Source: Prevotella sp. E13-17 (GTDB taxonomy: Bacteria; Bacteroidota; Bacteroidia; Bacteroidales; Bacteroidaceae). Taken from it: 64,000 nucleotides of DNA. Positions 5,500 through 14,645 of the stretch are shown here, piece by piece; within the stretch, counting starts at the first letter, position 1, and each line of letters begins with the position of its first letter. The stretch covers positions 62,001 to 126,000 of the forward strand of contig NZ_CP091787.1 in NCBI RefSeq assembly GCF_022024035.1, written 5' to 3'. The notes under the pieces are model-generated. The model was not told where the DNA came from and ran no database searches. It was given only the letters and a program-made list of their open reading frames with translations. The position numbers were made by a program, and so were the translations under genes.

Positions 5500-7617
5500 A
5501 TGAAACTAAAACAACTATTACTAGTATCTCTTCTTTGCTTTGTCTGCTTGCCTATGCCGATGGCAGGCAAACAGAAACGCATACTCACCGAGAAAGATAT
5601 GGGGGCCTATCTCTTCACCTATTTCACAGACCCCACCCACTCGCTGTTCATGGCCATCAGCTATGACGGCTACAACTTCACACCTGTGAACAATGGCGAA
5701 CCTATCATTGCCGGCGATAGCATTGCCGAGCAGCATGGCATACGTGATCCGCATATCTACCGGGCACCCAACGGCAAGTTCTATATTGCCATGACCGACC
5801 TCCATGTGTTTGGCAAGCAGAAAGGACTGCGCACCACACAGTGGGAACGCCCCGACAGGTATGGCTGGGGCAACAACCGCGGACTGGTGCTGATGGCCAG
5901 TGACGACCTGATTCACTGGACGCACCATGTGGCGCGCATTGATAAGCTCTTTCCAGAAAAGTTTGGAGAGATAGGCTGTGCCTGGGCACCGCAGACCATC
6001 TGGGACCCCACGGTGGGCAAGCCCATGGTCTATTTCACCATCCGCGAGAAGGCCGGCGAGCGCACCAAGCTGTACTATAGCTATGCCGATGAGGCTTTCA
6101 CCACGCTGGAGACCGAGCCCCAGCTGCTCTTTGAATACCCCGACGAGCAGACACAGGTGCTCGATGCCGACATCTGCCCGATGCCCGACGGCCGCTACTT
6201 CATGACCTACGTGTCGCAAGAGAACCCTGGCGGCATCAAGTATATGACGAGTGACCGCATCAACCACTTCGACGATTACCATGCCGAGCAGATAGACGGC
6301 GAGAACAGTGGTTGCGAGGCTCCCAATGTGTGGAAGCGCATCGGCGAGAAGAAATGGGTGGTGATGTACGACATCTATAGTGTGAACCCTCATAACTTCG
6401 GCTTCGTGGAGACGTCAGACTTCAAGACCTTCAAGCCGCTGGGCCGATTCAACGAGGGCGTGATGAAGATAAAGGGGGTGAAGTCGCCGAAACATGGGTC
6501 GGTGATTCACATCACCAAGGCAGAGGCCAAGCGACTGGAACAGTATTGGAACCAGCAACAACAGAAGCCGCGCACCCTTGCCAATGGCGCACTGTGGCGC
6601 GACGAGAGTGGCCGTCATATCAATGCCCACGGTGGCGGCGTCATGAAGTATGGCGATACGTATTATTGGTTTGGCGAACATAAGGACGACCATACCAGCA
6701 GTGCCATGGTGGGGGTGATGTGCTACGCCTCGAAAGACCTGGTGAACTGGCGCAACTGTGGTGTGGCGCTGAGTGTCAGCGATGAGCGCGGCCACGACAT
6801 AGAACGCGGCTGCATATTGGAGCGCCCGAAGGTAATATATAATAAGGTGACGGGCAAGTTCTGCATGTGGTTCCACCTGGAACTGAAAGGACAGGGCTAC
6901 GCTGCCGCTCGCTATGGCGTGGCAGTGGCTGATCGCCCCGAAGGACCCTATAAGTTCTTGTATTCGCAAAGGGCCAATGCGGGCACGTGGCCCGTGGAAA
7001 TGCAGAATGCACAGAGTCAGGCGCTATTAGACACACTCAACGTGGCCCATTTTGAGAAGTGGTGGACGCCAGCATGGTACGAAGCCCTGCGAAACGGACT
7101 CTTCGTGAAGCGCGACTTCGCCACAGGCCAGATGGCGCGCGACATGACGCTCTATGTGGATGACGACGGCAAGGCCTACCATATTTTCTCGTCGGAAGAC
7201 AACATGACACTGCACGTGGCTGAGCTGACGGCCGACTACCTGCATCACACCGGTCGTTACACCCGTGTGGCAGCAGGCGGACAGAACGAGGCACCGGCCA
7301 TCTTCAAGCACGACGGCACCTACTGGATGATTACCTCGGGTTGCACCGGTTGGGACCCCAACGAGGCCCGCATGTTCTCGGCACCCAGCATCTGGGGCCC
7401 ATGGACGCAGCACCCCAATCCCTGTCGCGGACCCAAGGCCGAGAAGACCTTCGGCGGACAGAGCACTTACGTGTTGACGCTCGACGACGGTCATCATATC
7501 TTCATGGCCGACATCTGGCGCCCGCGCCATCCCCGCGATGCCCGCTACGTCTGGATTCCCATCGACTTTGAGAATGGCAAGCCAGTTGTGCGCTGGTGCG
7601 ATGAGGTTTCGTTCTGA
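5500..7617 (+). CDS. Exported double GH43 glycosidase
   Basis: From ATG 5500 (a GTG at 5485 would lie inside the promoter) the product is 705 residues with a signal peptide (LKQLLLVSLLCFVCLPMPMAG). Two five-bladed propeller domains follow. Domain 1 (about 30-345) has the GH43 triad pattern: Asp in GIRDPHIY, Asp in VLDADICPMPDG and Glu in GCEAPNVWKR. Domain 2 (about 365-700) begins INAHGGGVMKYGDTYYWFGE, with ERPKVIYN, RDMTLYVDDDG and NEAPAIFKHDG. This is typical of the GH43 subfamilies containing exo-beta-1,3-galactanases and related enzymes (GH43_24/34-like). It probably trims galactan or arabinogalactan side chains. It is monocistronic, between its own promoter and a strong terminator, and is not tied to a SusC/D pair. 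Confidence 0.75.
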   Translation: MKLKQLLLVSLLCFVCLPMPMAGKQKRILTEKDMGAYLFTYFTDPTHSLFMAISYDGYNFTPVNNGEPIIAGDSIAEQHGIRDPHIYRAPNGKFYIAMTDLHVFGKQKGLRTTQWERPDRYGWGNNRGLVLMASDDLIHWTHHVARIDKLFPEKFGEIGCAWAPQTIWDPTVGKPMVYFTIREKAGERTKLYYSYADEAFTTLETEPQLLFEYPDEQTQVLDADICPMPDGRYFMTYVSQENPGGIKYMTSDRINHFDDYHAEQIDGENSGCEAPNVWKRIGEKKWVVMYDIYSVNPHNFGFVETSDFKTFKPLGRFNEGVMKIKGVKSPKHGSVIHITKAEAKRLEQYWNQQQQKPRTLANGALWRDESGRHINAHGGGVMKYGDTYYWFGEHKDDHTSSAMVGVMCYASKDLVNWRNCGVALSVSDERGHDIERGCILERPKVIYNKVTGKFCMWFHLELKGQGYAAARYGVAVADRPEGPYKFLYSQRANAGTWPVEMQNAQSQALLDTLNVAHFEKWWTPAWYEALRNGLFVKRDFATGQMARDMTLYVDDDGKAYHIFSSEDNMTLHVAELTADYLHHTGRYTRVAAGGQNEAPAIFKHDGTYWMITSGCTGWDPNEARMFSAPSIWGPWTQHPNPCRGPKAEKTFGGQSTYVLTLDDGHHIFMADIWRPRHPRDARYVWIPIDFENGKPVVRWCDEVSF

Positions 7618-7641
7618 TAAAAAAGTCAGCAAACAGACAGC

Positions 7642-7679
7642 TTGGGCTACGGCATTTTGACCGTGGCCCAATTTTTTTT
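7642..7679 (+). terminator. Intrinsic terminator after the GH43 gene
   Basis: Stem TTGGGCTACGG / CCGTGGCCCAA (11 bp, one G-U pair), loop of 8 nt, then eight T residues. Confidence 0.9.
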
Positions 7680-7766
7680 GCTTTCCACCTATAGGTTTTT
7701 CGAGAAGCTGCGTCACTATAGGTAGAATCTCTTTTATTATTATTCAATAACCAATACACTATTCTT

Positions 7767-9161
7767 ATGAATCTAAAAACTTTTACGCTTTCCTTGCTTG
7801 TAATGGCAACGCCAGCCATTGCTTCAGCTGCTGACTATTATGTTAGTCCTGCAGGTGCTGGTGAAAAGAACGGTACCAGTGCAGAGAATGCATGGGGTAT
7901 TGACGAACTGCTGGAACAGTTCAACAGTGCGAACGCAGCCAACTTTCAAAATGGTGATAATGTGTACTTCGCTGCTGGCAAATATGTGCCCACAGCTACA
8001 CTCTATGTGAAGATGGGCATCAACCTGATTGGCGCCGAGGGTGCTGAGCGCACCGTGTTCAATGGCGATGCCAATGGCGATGGAGAAATAAACGAGGGTG
8101 ACCGCGACCGCGTGTTCCAGATAAACACCGCCGTTGGTGTGGGAACAACGGAGAAATGTGTCACCATTACAAATATCGACTTCGAAGGTCTGTATATTGC
8201 CCAGGGCGGTAACGACACGAAAGGCGCTATCTATCTGGATAACTGTGGTGCCGAGGTGACCGTCAGCAAGTGTAACTTCAAGGACCTTGTCAATACGGGT
8301 CAGGGTGCCAACGCCTTCTTTTCAAAACGTTCTACGCTGAAGGTCGTTGACTGTACCTTTACGGGCAATAAAGCTGCCAACCGTGGTGTGGTGGCTCGCC
8401 TGCAGGGTGACATTAAGAAAGGATGGACCACCTTTGAGCGCTGTCTGTTTGCCGACAACGAGGCAACGGGTGCTGCCGGTGATCCTTGCGGTATCGTGAT
8501 GATGCAGCATGGTCAGCAGATGAACTTTGTGAACTGCAGCTTTATTAATAATAAGGTGAATGGTAAGGGCTCTTGCATCTGGGACGCTACTGCTCCCGAT
8601 GGTAACTACAGTCGCATCCTGAATGTGGTGTCTTGCACCTTTGCCGACAACAGTTCGGCTGCTGAGGCTGAGGCCGACCAGATGGAAATCCTTCTGAACG
8701 CCACATCAAAAGCTAATATCCTTAACTCCATCGTGCTGGGTGGCATCACCGCAGGCGACGGCATCGCTTTGCAGGGTAACATCACCGACAAGACACGTGA
8801 GGAGGTGTTTGGTGACAATGTCTTGACCGATGGTGTGCTGGCTCCTATTGCCAAGAACGAGACCATGGAGGGTTTCGCCGCTGTAGTCGAGGCGCTCGAT
8901 CCTGCTATCAACCCTGCTGCAGATATCACTCTGGACCAGACAGGTGCCGTTCGTGAAAACAATGTCATTGGTGCCTATGATTTTGCCCCATCAGCAATTG
9001 ATGATAATCCTGATGATGGCGGTGATGATACCAATGCTATCAAGACCGTTGGTGCACAGAACCAACAGAAGGTGGCATACAACCTGAACGGTCAGCGTGT
9101 GACCTCAGGCAAGAAGGGTATCATCATCCTTAATGGTAAGAAAGTAGTTAGTAGTTTATAA
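7767..9161 (+). CDS. Secreted parallel beta-helix protein with Ca-binding loop
   Basis: First gene of PUL 1; 464 residues with a signal peptide (SLLVMATPAIASA-A). The mature part begins DYYVSPAGAG, usual for right-handed beta-helix (pectate-lyase-like/DUF1565) proteins. Repeating rungs follow (ITNIDFEGLYI, VTVSKCNFKDL, LKVVDCTFTGN, TFERCLFADN, VNCSFINN, VVSCTFADN). A dockerin-like loop DANGDGEINEGD (about residues 94-105) should bind calcium. An acidic linker (DDNPDDGGDD) leads to the C-terminal tail YNLNGQRV...GIIILNGKKV, probably for export or surface attachment. No catalytic residues can be named, so binding or polysaccharide lyase roles are both open. It is a close paralogue of the gene at 12907. 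No clear promoter is visible in 7680-7766. Confidence 0.7.
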   Translation: MNLKTFTLSLLVMATPAIASAADYYVSPAGAGEKNGTSAENAWGIDELLEQFNSANAANFQNGDNVYFAAGKYVPTATLYVKMGINLIGAEGAERTVFNGDANGDGEINEGDRDRVFQINTAVGVGTTEKCVTITNIDFEGLYIAQGGNDTKGAIYLDNCGAEVTVSKCNFKDLVNTGQGANAFFSKRSTLKVVDCTFTGNKAANRGVVARLQGDIKKGWTTFERCLFADNEATGAAGDPCGIVMMQHGQQMNFVNCSFINNKVNGKGSCIWDATAPDGNYSRILNVVSCTFADNSSAAEAEADQMEILLNATSKANILNSIVLGGITAGDGIALQGNITDKTREEVFGDNVLTDGVLAPIAKNETMEGFAAVVEALDPAINPAADITLDQTGAVRENNVIGAYDFAPSAIDDNPDDGGDDTNAIKTVGAQNQQKVAYNLNGQRVTSGKKGIIILNGKKVVSSL

Positions 9162-9182
9162 TAGTTAGTAGTTAGTTTTTTC

Positions 9183-12100
9183 ATGGTAAGTTTTAGGATG
9201 ACGTTACTTGTGCTGCTGTTCCTTGTTCTAAGGACGGCAGCGGCACAAGACGTCGTAAAAGTGTTAGCTATTGGAAATAGCTTTTCGCAGGATGCTGTAG
9301 AACAGTATCTGCATGAAATTGCTGAGGCTGACGGTAAACAGCTGATTATCGGCAATATGTACATTGGTGGCTGTTCACTGGAACGTCACTATAACAATAT
9401 GGTGAATAACACGGCCGACTATGCCTATCGCAAGATAGGACTTGACGGCGTGAAGGTTGAGACGGGAAGCATGACCATTGAAAAGGCACTGGCCGATGAA
9501 ACCTGGGACTATGTGAGTCTGCAACAGGTGAGTGGCATGTCGGGACAGTATGACACCTACGAGCCTTATCTCACGGAACTGATTAAGTATGTTAAGGAGA
9601 AGTTGCCTAAGGTCAAGCTGATTCTGCATCAGACCTGGGCCTATGCGCAGAACTCCACGCACAGCGACTTCGCCAAATACGACAAAGACCAGCAGGAGAT
9701 GTATGAGGCCATCATTGATGCCACAACCAATGCTTTCAAAGAGCACGGGATGGATCTGCTCATTCCTTGCGGTACTGCCATACAGAATGCCCGTACAACC
9801 TTCATTGGTGACAACATGACCCGCGACGGCTATCATCTGAATGTGATTCATGGTCGTTATACGGCTGCCTGTACTTGGTATGAGGCTATCTTCGGTCAGA
9901 GTGTGGTGGGCAATAAATATACGCCTACTGGTCTTTCGGCCTCGTTTAAGGAGGCAGCACAGGCATCAGCTCATGCTGCTGTGCAGAACCCTTATGCCGT
10001 AACGGACCTGAGCTATATTCAGAACCGGGCAGGCAATACCCACTACTTCGTTTGTCCTGATGGCAGGGGTAGTGGTGATGGTAGCAGTTGGAACAATGCC
10101 ATGTCGCTGAGCACGCTGAGTGCCAACATCAATAGCTACGAGAGTGGTAACACGTTTCATTTTGCCGGTGGTGTGTATAAGCCGACTGCTCAATTGCAGA
10201 CCACGAATGGCTACACCTTTATAGGAGGCTATGCACTTAACCTGACAGGTACCGTCACAACGATTCCCACATACCCGTCGGCAACGCCTACGGTGTTCTC
10301 TGGCGACAGGAACGGCAATGACACGGCAGACAGTGGCGATTTGTCCGTCATTATGTTCTTTAATACGCAGACTGCCGATGGCGAGACTATCAAGGCAGTC
10401 AACATTACAGGCATCGACTTTACTTGCGCTTTCGACAACACAGACAGTGAGCATCATGGTGCTTTGCTGTTGCGTGACTGTGGCTATGCAAAGGTTGAGG
10501 ACTGTCGGTTCTACGGCAATAAGTGTACGGGAAAATTGGGAGGTATGGCTATTACCTCGCAATATAGTCGTTTGATAGCCGAGCATTGCCAGTTCTATAA
10601 TAATATCTGTAAGGCGCGTGGTGCAGCCTTGCGCTTCTCTTCCAATAGCAATGCGAAAGGAACATCGGTACTGAACCGTTGTGCTATCTATAATAACACG
10701 GTGACGGAAGGAATAGGCTCTGCTGTGCTGGTTCAGCATGGTAAGGCGCTATATATCGTCAACTCGACCATCGCTAATAACGTATCGACCTCAACAGCTT
10801 CGGGTGCAGTCTATACGAATGGTAAGGGTAGTTTCGAAAACAAACTCTATATAGTTGGTTCTACACTGGCAGGCAATACTGGCGGTTCACAGGTAGAGAT
10901 GGCAGACAAGGCTCAGCTTTATCTCGCAAACTCAATTGTTGTTGGCGATGCAACGAACGCCCCTTATAACTTCAAGGGTACGGTCACCACTTTCGTTTCG
11001 GGTGGCTATAATGTGTGTGGGGCTGATGCCAAGCTGACTGCATGGAACAATACCGACAGCTACGTGGGAAATACCTATAGCACTGTTTTTGGCACCAACC
11101 AGCTGAATCAGTTGCAGGTCATAGTTCCTCAGGCTGCAAGCAGTATGTATAGCAGTCAGGATGCTGGTGACAGGGTATCAACATGGAACATCCTCAGCGA
11201 TATCACTGTTGACCAGATTGGTGCCCAGCGCACGGATGGTACATTACCGGGCGCCTACAGTGGCGGAGTGGTTCCCGCATGGCAAACAACCACATCGTTT
11301 GAGGTGGATGATACTGAGGGATGCCGTAACCCCATGCAGGGTTGGGTCATCTATGCTGGTCTGGGTGATGGTCTTTCAGATAACTTCTGGTCACAGTACG
11401 ACAACTTCACTTCTTCAGAAGGACAGGTGAACGTCAGTGATTATGCTACCACACTATTCATTCGTGCCGCATGGAGCTATTTCAATCCGGAAGAGAATGT
11501 CTATGCCTGGCAGAGCACTTGTAACACAAAACCTGCCCAACGACTGAGAATGCTAGTGAACGGAGCCCAACAGCGCAACCTGAAGCTGGCTTTTTCGTTT
11601 ATTACAGATAGTCGCGACAAGCACGACACGTTCACACCGCAGTATGTGCGCGATGCCGGTGCCCAGGGCTTTACCACCACGACAGGAAGCACGCAGGTGT
11701 GGTCACCTTATCCCGATGATCCTGTCTTCCAGGCGAAATACGCACAGTTCCTCACTGCTTTCGCTCAGGAATATAACGACCCAGAGCGCGTACAGTTTAT
11801 CAGTGGAACAGGTCTTGGAAAGTGGGGTGAGGGTCACTCGGTGAGATACTCTACCGGCAACATGACACCACGTGAGAGTGTGTTCAACTGGATTACCAAT
11901 CTCAATGCTTCGCTGTTTACTCAGGTGCCAGTGGTTATCAACTATCATCGTTGGATATTGACGGGCACGGAGTGGAACGGCACTCAGTATGATCCCAACT
12001 CAGAACGCCTGCTTGACAGTGCCGTGGTTCGCGGCTTCTCCCTGCGTCATGATGCGATGGGCATGAAGACCTACTATAGCACGTGGGAAAAGAACTATGT

Positions 12101-12896
12101 GCATAGGTATATCCACCAGCGTCCTGTGTTGAGCGAAGGTGGTTGGGTGAAGGCCTCACACGGGAACAGTCCGATGAACAACGATGGTTATGCCGACTGG
12201 GCAGATGTGCGTCTAGGTGAGTTTATTGATGCGCAGGATGCTCATGCCAACATGATGGACTTCCGCTACAACTCCAACATCACGAGTGGTGAGACCTATT
12301 CTTGGTTTAATGATGCTTTCTATCTGGTGAAACGCTTTATGCGCGAGGGTGGCTATCATCTCTATCCTAAGACAGTCACTGTGCCTTCGATGATGCCCTC
12401 AAGCGGACATGTAACCTTGTCGTCGGTATGGGCTAATAGTGGTTGGGGCTATTGTCCGACCAATATTCCACAGTGGAACCAGAAATATAAGGTTGCTTAT
12501 GCGCTGTTGCAGGGAAACACGGTGAGGAATATCTTCGTAGCAGAGAATAGTGACCTCTCGACCATTGTGCAGAATGATGATCAAAGCTTCTCTACACAGT
12601 TCTCACTGACAGGCGTTCAGCCAGGAAACTATACCTGGGCAGTAGGACTGATAGACAAGACGAACAACAATGCCATAGGTCTTGATGTCTCTGTAGCAGA
12701 TGTGTATAAGAGCAATGGATGGGTGCTGCTCAACAATGTTGTAGTTACTTCGGTAAGCAGTGGCATCAATAGTATAGCTGATATAAAACAAGGGATTTCT
12801 GTTCCCAATCAGTGCTATAATCTCTTAGGTCAGCGTGTCTCAAGAGATACGAAAGGACTCGTGATTGTGAATAACAAGAAACTATTCAGAAAATAG
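9183..12896 (+). CDS. Three-part secreted protein: DUF4886 (SGNH-like), beta-helix, DUF4832
   Basis: The product is 1237 residues with a signal peptide ending near TAAAQ. Residues about 22-265 are DUF4886-like, an SGNH-hydrolase relative (VLAIGNSFSQDAV with the Ser, later TRDGYHLN as the Asp/His block). Residues about 280-690 form a beta-helix (YFVCPDGRGSGDGSSWNNA, repeated Cys-containing rungs) with a dockerin-like loop DRNGNDTADSGD. Residues about 695-1190 are a DUF4874/DUF4832 module (NPMQGWVIYAG, SRDKHDTF, INYHRWI) with Glu883 in GKWGE and Glu985 in SEGGW, placed like a clan GH-A acid/base and nucleophile. The tail CYNLLGQRV...VNNKKLF closes it. A combined deacylase/glycan hydrolase for the PUL 1 substrate is inferred. 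The frame is unbroken. Confidence 0.7.
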   Translation: MVSFRMTLLVLLFLVLRTAAAQDVVKVLAIGNSFSQDAVEQYLHEIAEADGKQLIIGNMYIGGCSLERHYNNMVNNTADYAYRKIGLDGVKVETGSMTIEKALADETWDYVSLQQVSGMSGQYDTYEPYLTELIKYVKEKLPKVKLILHQTWAYAQNSTHSDFAKYDKDQQEMYEAIIDATTNAFKEHGMDLLIPCGTAIQNARTTFIGDNMTRDGYHLNVIHGRYTAACTWYEAIFGQSVVGNKYTPTGLSASFKEAAQASAHAAVQNPYAVTDLSYIQNRAGNTHYFVCPDGRGSGDGSSWNNAMSLSTLSANINSYESGNTFHFAGGVYKPTAQLQTTNGYTFIGGYALNLTGTVTTIPTYPSATPTVFSGDRNGNDTADSGDLSVIMFFNTQTADGETIKAVNITGIDFTCAFDNTDSEHHGALLLRDCGYAKVEDCRFYGNKCTGKLGGMAITSQYSRLIAEHCQFYNNICKARGAALRFSSNSNAKGTSVLNRCAIYNNTVTEGIGSAVLVQHGKALYIVNSTIANNVSTSTASGAVYTNGKGSFENKLYIVGSTLAGNTGGSQVEMADKAQLYLANSIVVGDATNAPYNFKGTVTTFVSGGYNVCGADAKLTAWNNTDSYVGNTYSTVFGTNQLNQLQVIVPQAASSMYSSQDAGDRVSTWNILSDITVDQIGAQRTDGTLPGAYSGGVVPAWQTTTSFEVDDTEGCRNPMQGWVIYAGLGDGLSDNFWSQYDNFTSSEGQVNVSDYATTLFIRAAWSYFNPEENVYAWQSTCNTKPAQRLRMLVNGAQQRNLKLAFSFITDSRDKHDTFTPQYVRDAGAQGFTTTTGSTQVWSPYPDDPVFQAKYAQFLTAFAQEYNDPERVQFISGTGLGKWGEGHSVRYSTGNMTPRESVFNWITNLNASLFTQVPVVINYHRWILTGTEWNGTQYDPNSERLLDSAVVRGFSLRHDAMGMKTYYSTWEKNYVHRYIHQRPVLSEGGWVKASHGNSPMNNDGYADWADVRLGEFIDAQDAHANMMDFRYNSNITSGETYSWFNDAFYLVKRFMREGGYHLYPKTVTVPSMMPSSGHVTLSSVWANSGWGYCPTNIPQWNQKYKVAYALLQGNTVRNIFVAENSDLSTIVQNDDQSFSTQFSLTGVQPGNYTWAVGLIDKTNNNAIGLDVSVADVYKSNGWVLLNNVVVTSVSSGINSIADIKQGISVPNQCYNLLGQRVSRDTKGLVIVNNKKLFRK

Positions 12897-12906
12897 AAAT
12901 AAGGAT

Positions 12907-14424
12907 ATGATGAAATCTTTATTAACTACATTCCTTTTGGCTGCTTGTGCACTCAGCGCATCAGCCAGCGACTACTATGTCAGTCCTGCAGGAGCCGGAA
13001 CAAAAGATGGTTCCAGTTGGGAGAATGCATGGAGTATAGATGAGTTACAGACTAACTTTAATTCAACCAATGCATCAAGTTTTGCAAACGGAGATAACGT
13101 ATATTTTGCCGGAGGAACTTATATGCCGACATCGTCTCTCTATGTGAAGATGGGTATAAACCTCATTGGATCAGAAGGTGCTGAGCGTACCGTATTCAAC
13201 GGTGATGCTAATGGTGATGGAGATGTTAACGATGGTGACCGCGACCGTGTATTCCAGATAAATACGGCAGTTGCTGCAGGAACAACCGATAAATGCGTTT
13301 CCATTACAAATATTGATTTTGAAGGCTTGTATATTGCACAGGGCGGTAACGACACGAAAGGTGCAATCTACTTGGATAACTGTGGCGCCCTGGTGACCGT
13401 TAGCAAATGCAACTTTAAAAACCTTATTAATAGTGGTCAGGGTGCCAATGCCTTCTTCTCAAAGCGTTCATCGCTGAAAGTCGTGGATTGTATCTTTACC
13501 AATAATAAAGCAGCCAACCGTGGTGTGGTAGCTCGTCTGCAAAGTGATAACAAAACAAAGGGATGGACGACATTTGAGCATTGCTTATTTGCTAATAATG
13601 AGACGACAGGTGCAACAAATGACCCTTGTGGATTGGTAATGATGCAGCATGGTCAGGAGTTGACACTCAATAGCTGTACTTTTGTAGATAACACCATAAA
13701 GGGAAATGGTGCAAGCATTTACAATGCCACGGAACCAAATGCGACATACGCCCGTGTTCTTAATGTGACAAACTGCCTTTTCTATAATAACACTTCGGCT
13801 GATAACCAGAATGTTCTTGGCAATTCTGTATCAACGGTTACAAACTCTGTGGTTCATGATGACGCTACAAGTGCTGCCATAAACATTACTTCTGTAGGTG
13901 TAGGTACATATTACCTTGGTCTTCCTTTTACAATGCCTGCAGGATTAATGGGAAAAACTTTCAGTAGTGATAATGCTGGTGTATTGACCATTGGAGAAAC
14001 CTATACCGCTGGTGATATTGTTCCTGCTGGGACCGCTCTGTTGGTTGAAGGTACAGAAGGCGTGTATGACCCTGTTGTTGCGGTTTCGGATGAGGCTGCT
14101 CCCACCAACTTATTGAAGGGTTCTGACGTTGCAGAGACGACAACAGGCGATGGTAAGCATTACAAGTTGGCCAATGGCGAAAGCGGATTGGGATTCTACT
14201 ATGCTGAGGCTGGTGGTGCTGCCTTTATGAACAAGGCACATAGAGCCTATCTGGTGCTGGGTGGTTCTGAAGCCCGCTCGTTTGTATCATTCGAGAATGA
14301 GGCAGCAAGTGTGAAAGGCTTGCAGAATAGTGGCACGAAGCGTAGTGGCAAGTTCATAGAGAATGGTCGAATTGTCATGATGAAGAATGGTATTAAATAC
14401 AATGTCGTAGGCCAGAAACTATAA
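12907..14424 (+). CDS. Secreted beta-helix protein, paralogue of the 7767 gene
   Basis: The product is 505 residues with a signal peptide (LLTTFLLAACALSASA-S). Residues about 20-300 are nearly the same as in the 7767-9161 protein, including DYYVSPAGAG, the calcium loop DANGDGDVNDGD and the Cys-containing rungs. From about 310 it diverges into a different C-terminal domain (YYLGLPFTMPAGLMGKTF, VPAGTALLVEG, GLGFYYAEAGGAAFMNKAHRAYL), a module that I associate with Prevotella secreted proteins. The tail is cut to GIKYNVVGQKL, so the GKKV end of its paralogues is missing. Pairing with the 7767 protein around the fusion gene suggests local duplication. Its function is unknown; glycan binding is a guess. 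Confidence 0.65.
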   Translation: MMKSLLTTFLLAACALSASASDYYVSPAGAGTKDGSSWENAWSIDELQTNFNSTNASSFANGDNVYFAGGTYMPTSSLYVKMGINLIGSEGAERTVFNGDANGDGDVNDGDRDRVFQINTAVAAGTTDKCVSITNIDFEGLYIAQGGNDTKGAIYLDNCGALVTVSKCNFKNLINSGQGANAFFSKRSSLKVVDCIFTNNKAANRGVVARLQSDNKTKGWTTFEHCLFANNETTGATNDPCGLVMMQHGQELTLNSCTFVDNTIKGNGASIYNATEPNATYARVLNVTNCLFYNNTSADNQNVLGNSVSTVTNSVVHDDATSAAINITSVGVGTYYLGLPFTMPAGLMGKTFSSDNAGVLTIGETYTAGDIVPAGTALLVEGTEGVYDPVVAVSDEAAPTNLLKGSDVAETTTGDGKHYKLANGESGLGFYYAEAGGAAFMNKAHRAYLVLGGSEARSFVSFENEAASVKGLQNSGTKRSGKFIENGRIVMMKNGIKYNVVGQKL

Positions 14425-14450
14425 TTACCTTAATTTATACATATACGATT

Positions 14451-14645
14451 ATGAGTAAAAAGACATATATACCCTGTAGTGTCAAAGTGATGAAGATAGA
14501 ATGTACCAGCATGATAGCTGCCAGCTATTTCAATGTAGTGACTACTTCGGAGCAATTGTCCAGAACTTGTGATTTCGAGGAAGAGGAACTGGAAGAGGGC
14601 AATGGCTGGTGTAACTATAAGGGCGTTTTTGCTGAAGATGAATAG
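14451..14645 (+). CDS. Small Cys-containing protein, coupled to the SGNH gene
   Basis: A 64-residue ORF starts MSKKTYIPCSVKVMKIECTS, passes a short hydrophobic stretch MIAASYFNVV and ends in an acidic tail (CDFEEEELEEGN, VFAEDE). It resembles the short 'KKxYxxPxxxVxxxxxxxMLAAS' peptides that I associate with Prevotella genomes, whose function is unknown. It has four Cys and no normal signal peptide. Its stop TAG (14643-14645) overlaps the next gene's ATG (14638) by 8 nt, so translational coupling with the esterase is likely. It could be a precursor peptide or merely a leader ORF. Confidence 0.55.
   Translation: MSKKTYIPCSVKVMKIECTSMIAASYFNVVTTSEQLSRTCDFEEEELEEGNGWCNYKGVFAEDE

Noticed and set aside
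5521..6393. Minus-strand ORF of 290 codons
   Set aside because: It lies wholly antisense to the GH43 gene, has no family features and arises from the codon bias of the real gene.
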